A stretch of 64,000 nucleotides of DNA from the NCBI RefSeq assembly GCF_003160695.1, contig NZ_QGDD01000002.1, positions 186,001 through 250,000 of the forward strand, written 5' to 3'. Numbering within the stretch: the stretch's first letter is position 1; the number at the start of each line of letters is the position of its first letter. Shown here piece by piece: positions 61,351-64,000 of this stretch. This DNA comes from Nocardioides silvaticus. Its GTDB lineage: Bacteria; Actinomycetota; Actinomycetes; Propionibacteriales; Nocardioidaceae. Made by a program: the position numbers and the translations under genes. The notes beneath the pieces were generated by a model. It ran no database searches. It had not been told where the DNA came from and worked only from the letters and a program-made list of their open reading frames with translations.

Positions 61351-62811
61351 ATGGGCGAGGAGGTCGACGCACAGGAGTTCACCGGTGCTGACCGGACGAG
61401 GCACCGGGAGAAGGTCCGCCGTTGCCTCGACGTGTTCGAGCGGATGCTGCGCGAGTCGGCCTTCGACACCGACGACCCGATGACCGGGCTCGAGATGGAG
61501 CTGAACCTCGTGGACGAGGCCGGCGACCCGGCCCTGCGCAACGCCGAGGCGCTCGAGGCGATCGCCGACCCCGACTTCCAGACCGAGCTCGGGCAGTTCA
61601 ACATCGAGATCAACTCACCGCCGGCACTGTTGCGCGACGGCGGCCTGACCGCCTTCGAGGAGGGACTGCGTCGCAGCCTCAACGAGGCCGAGCGGCGCTC
61701 GGCGGAGGTGGGCGCCCACCAGGTCATGATCGGCATCCTGCCGACGCTCACCGACGCCCACCTCTCGATCGACGCGATCAGCAGCAACCCGCGCTACCGG
61801 CTGCTCAGCGAGCAGGTGCTGCACGCACGCGGTGAGGACATCAGCATCGACATCCGCGGCGCCGACGTGCTGCGCACCACCGCCGACTCGATCTTGCCCG
61901 AGGCCGCCTGCACCAGCACCCAGCTCCACGTGCAGACCGCGCCCGACCGGTTCGCGTCGTACTGGAACGCCTCCCAGGCGATCGCGGGGGTGCAGCTCGC
62001 GCTGGCCGCGAACTCGCCGTACCTGCTCGGCAAGCAGCTCTGGCGCGAGACCCGGGTCCCGCTGTTCGAGCAGGCGACCGACACCCGCAGCGAGGAGCTG
62101 AAGGCGCAGGGCGTGCGACCCCGGGTGTGGTTCGGCGAGCGCTGGATCAACTCGGTGTTCGACCTGTTCGAGGAGAACGTCCGCTACTTCCCGGCCCTGC
62201 TCCCCGTCACCGACGACGAGGACCCGCTGACGGTCCTCGAGGCCGGCGGCATCCCCAACCTGTCGGAGCTGCGCCTCCACAACGGCACGATCTACCGGTG
62301 GAACCGGCCCGTCTACGACATCTCCGGAGGCCGGCCCCACCTGCGGGTCGAGAACCGGCTGCTCGCGGCCGGGCCGACCGTGGTCGACACCGTCGCCAAC
62401 GCCGCGTTCTACTTCGGGCTGGTCCGCACCCTCGCCGAGAGCGAGCGGCCGCTGTGGTCGCAGATGTCGTTCAGCGCGGCGGAGGAGAACTTCCACACCG
62501 CTGCCCGTGACGGCGTCGACGCCGAGATCTACTGGCCCGGGGTCGGGCGGGTGCGTGCCACCGAGCTGGTGCTGCGCCGGCTGCTGCCGCAGGCCCACGA
62601 GGGACTGGCCGCGTGGGGGGTCGACCGGGCGGAGGTGGACCGCTACCTCGGGATCATCGAGAGCCGGTGCCTGGCCGGCACCAACGGCGCCGAGTGGTTC
62701 GTCCGGCAGATGGCCGAGCGCGAGGACCAGGACCGGTACGACGCGATCCGGTCGGTGCTGGCGATCTACCGCGAGGGCATGCACGCCAACGCGCCCGTCC
62801 ACACGTGGTAG
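61351..62811 (+). CDS. GCS2-family glutamate-cysteine ligase-like carboxylate-amine ligase
   Basis: 486 residues of the ATP-dependent carboxylate-amine ligase fold. Motifs seen are MTGLEMELNLVDE, TELGQFNIEINSPP (metal and glutamate site), CTSTQLHVQ and HLRVENRLLAAGP. Actinobacteria make mycothiol rather than glutathione, and many carry such paralogues of unknown substrate, so I would not call it gshA. ATG at 61351 starts MGEEVDAQEF, a typical N-terminus of this subgroup. It has no clear ribosome site and is probably co-transcribed with the DUF4192 gene. Confidence 0.86.
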   Translation: MGEEVDAQEFTGADRTRHREKVRRCLDVFERMLRESAFDTDDPMTGLEMELNLVDEAGDPALRNAEALEAIADPDFQTELGQFNIEINSPPALLRDGGLTAFEEGLRRSLNEAERRSAEVGAHQVMIGILPTLTDAHLSIDAISSNPRYRLLSEQVLHARGEDISIDIRGADVLRTTADSILPEAACTSTQLHVQTAPDRFASYWNASQAIAGVQLALAANSPYLLGKQLWRETRVPLFEQATDTRSEELKAQGVRPRVWFGERWINSVFDLFEENVRYFPALLPVTDDEDPLTVLEAGGIPNLSELRLHNGTIYRWNRPVYDISGGRPHLRVENRLLAAGPTVVDTVANAAFYFGLVRTLAESERPLWSQMSFSAAEENFHTAARDGVDAEIYWPGVGRVRATELVLRRLLPQAHEGLAAWGVDRAEVDRYLGIIESRCLAGTNGAEWFVRQMAEREDQDRYDAIRSVLAIYREGMHANAPVHTW

Positions 62812-62818
62812 CCGGGCG

Positions 62819-63250
62819 CTAGCGCGGGCGGACCCGCTTCCACGTCCGGTGCACCCCGGTCCGCGGGTCGTGCCAGCTGCGTCGGGTGACGACCACCAGG
62901 CCCAGCGCCAGGCCGAGCTCGCCGCCGGCCGCGCCGACGGCAGCCGACCAGGCACCGTCGACATCGTGCGCTGCCAGGTCGCCGCGGCGGGTGAGCCACA
63001 CCAGCGGCACCACGCCCTTCTCCAGTGCCGGGCGCAGCATCGCCTCCACCACGTCGGTCCGGGTGGCGAGGTCGAGCTCGCCGTCGACCTCGAACGTGCG
63101 TGCCCGGATGCCGGGGACGCCCACGTGCAGCACGGGCGGGAAGATCCTGCGGCGTTCGAGCCGGGCGTGGTCGAACACGGCCCGCCGCAACAGCTGCTGG
63201 ACCGCCCGGTCGACGGGCTCCCGCAACCCGCCCGCGCCGTCGTACCCCAT
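62819..63250 (-). CDS. conserved hypothetical protein, 143 aa
   Basis: A small soluble protein: a helical N-terminus (REPVDRAVQQLLRRAVFDHA), then PPVLHVGVPGIRARTFEVDG, a helix VVEAMLRPALEKG, strand VPLVWLTRRGDL, and a C-terminal basic strand. I do not recognise a domain. ATG at 63250 is the natural start. It ends 7 bases from the convergent GCS2 gene and lies 35 bases downstream of the sigma factor gene, so it may be co-transcribed with it. Confidence 0.65.
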   Translation of the reverse strand: MGYDGAGGLREPVDRAVQQLLRRAVFDHARLERRRIFPPVLHVGVPGIRARTFEVDGELDLATRTDVVEAMLRPALEKGVVPLVWLTRRGDLAAHDVDGAWSAAVGAAGGELGLALGLVVVTRRSWHDPRTGVHRTWKRVRPR

Positions 63251-63285
63251 GCGCGGCAGCCTGCCCGATCCCGCAGGCGCGCGGT

Positions 63286-64000
63286 TCAGTCCTCCACAGG
63301 CAGCGTCGCGTTGAGCCGGGCAGCCTGGAGGGTGAGGTGGTCGCGCTCGGCGGTGTTGGTCGCGGCCCGGGCGGCCTCGGCGTAGAGCCGGGCAGCGATG
63401 CGGAGGTCGCCGGCGCGCTCGTGGAGGTACGCCGAGACGGCCCCGAACCGGGGGAGGGCCGGGCCGAGCCCGGCCAGCGCGGCCAGGCCGGCCGGGGCGC
63501 CGTCGGCCTCGCCCACCGCCACCGCGCGGTTGAGCCGGGCGATCGGACTCTCCGTCATCCGCACCAGCTCGTCGTACCACTCGACGATCTGCACCCAGTC
63601 GGTCTCCTCGGCGCGTCGGGCGTCGGCGTGCAGGGCAGCGATCGCCGCCTGGGCCTGGAACTCGCCGAGCCGGTCGTGGGTCAGGGCCTGCTGGAGGATC
63701 GCGATGCCCTCGGCGATCAGTCGGGTGTCCCAGCGGGTGCGGTCCTGCTCGGCGAGCGGCACCAGGGTGCCGTCGGGGCGGGTGCGCGCCGGACGCCGCG
63801 CGTGGTGGAGCAGCATCAGCGCGAGCAGCCCGGAGACCTCCGGGTGGTCGATCCGCTCGGCCAGCTGGCGGGTGAGACGGATCGCCTCGGCCGCGAGGTC
63901 GACGTCGCCGGAGTAACCCTCGTTGAAGACCAGGTAGAGCACCCGGAGCACCGTCGCGACGTCGCCGGCCCGGTCGAACCGCACGTCGGCGACCGTGCGC
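63286..64000 (-). CDS. ECF42-type RNA polymerase sigma factor, N-terminal part beyond the edge
   Basis: The C-terminal 237 residues of an ECF sigma factor of the ECF42/DUF6596 type. The diagnostic run VLYLVFNEGYSG follows the (missing) sigma-2 and sigma-4 domains, and the rest is a helical TPR-like extension (LALMLLHHARRPAR, AIAILQQALTHDRL with variations, RLNRAVAVGEADGA, LHERAGDLRIAARLYAEAA). ECF42 factors usually neighbour a YCII/DGPF-domain gene; that would lie to the right of the window. The gene is open to the right edge. Confidence 0.87.
   Translation of the reverse strand, partial: RTVADVRFDRAGDVATVLRVLYLVFNEGYSGDVDLAAEAIRLTRQLAERIDHPEVSGLLALMLLHHARRPARTRPDGTLVPLAEQDRTRWDTRLIAEGIAILQQALTHDRLGEFQAQAAIAALHADARRAEETDWVQIVEWYDELVRMTESPIARLNRAVAVGEADGAPAGLAALAGLGPALPRFGAVSAYLHERAGDLRIAARLYAEAARAATNTAERDHLTLQAARLNATLPVED

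Overview
This is about 64 kb of very GC-rich chromosomal DNA with dense coding on both strands. Most of it is housekeeping, with an actinobacterial gene order. Markers are an ANTAR response regulator of the PdtaR type, an HGxxPAAW small protein, a DUF3068 (PorA-like) protein, an AftD-type arabinofuranosyltransferase with a DUF2613 peptide, an ECF42-type sigma factor, many GTG starts and many leaderless promoters. I think a Nocardioides-like member of the Nocardioidaceae is most likely. That placement is inferred from gene content and order, not from a search. I see no insertion sequence, prophage or CRISPR array. One tRNA gene is present.

Layout. 1-2.3 kb: the end of an S66 peptidase, a DUF1801 protein, a TIGR03085 protein and a small hypothetical. 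2.4-13.1 kb: a heterodimeric ABC exporter, hisI, a Trp-associated membrane protein, HGxxPAAW and DUF2752 small membrane proteins, two DUF4190 paralogues on the minus strand, then trpC-trpB-trpA-sco1-lgt. 13.2-20.9 kb: gltB, gltD and pyk. 21-29.7 kb: a DUF427 protein, an unusual tRNA with anticodon CAA, the ANTAR regulator, a complete branched-chain amino acid uptake system (livH-livM-livG-livF, with the binding protein convergent on the other strand), a GNAT and a thioesterase. 29.7-32.4 kb: polA, followed by about 600 bp with no gene.

33-47.9 kb is the most distinctive block, an envelope-glycan cluster. It holds a MOP-family flippase, an AftD-like GT-C enzyme of 1363 residues, two more multi-spanning GT-C-like proteins, a 45-residue DUF2613 peptide, a GT2, a GT4, a DUF3068 protein, a condensation-type acyltransferase and two methyltransferases. 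The genes are tightly spaced, several with 4-base overlaps, which suggests they build or decorate one surface polymer.

48-64 kb returns to core functions: rpsA, two paralogous small membrane proteins, a GlxA-type AraC regulator, an LpqC-like esterase, a short AMP-dependent ligase, an SGNH hydrolase, coaE, a principal-like sigma factor, an oligopeptidase B, about 550 bp with an orphan terminator, dinB, a DUF4192 protein, a GCS2-type ligase, a hypothetical and the C-terminal part of an ECF42-like sigma factor.

A theme across the window is leaderless expression. At least twelve genes have a TANNNT hexamer exactly 6 or 7 bases before the start codon and no ribosome-binding site. These include pyk, the ANTAR regulator, polA, coaE, dinB and the oligopeptidase. 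Genes inside operons use conventional Shine-Dalgarno sites or 4-base stop-start overlaps.
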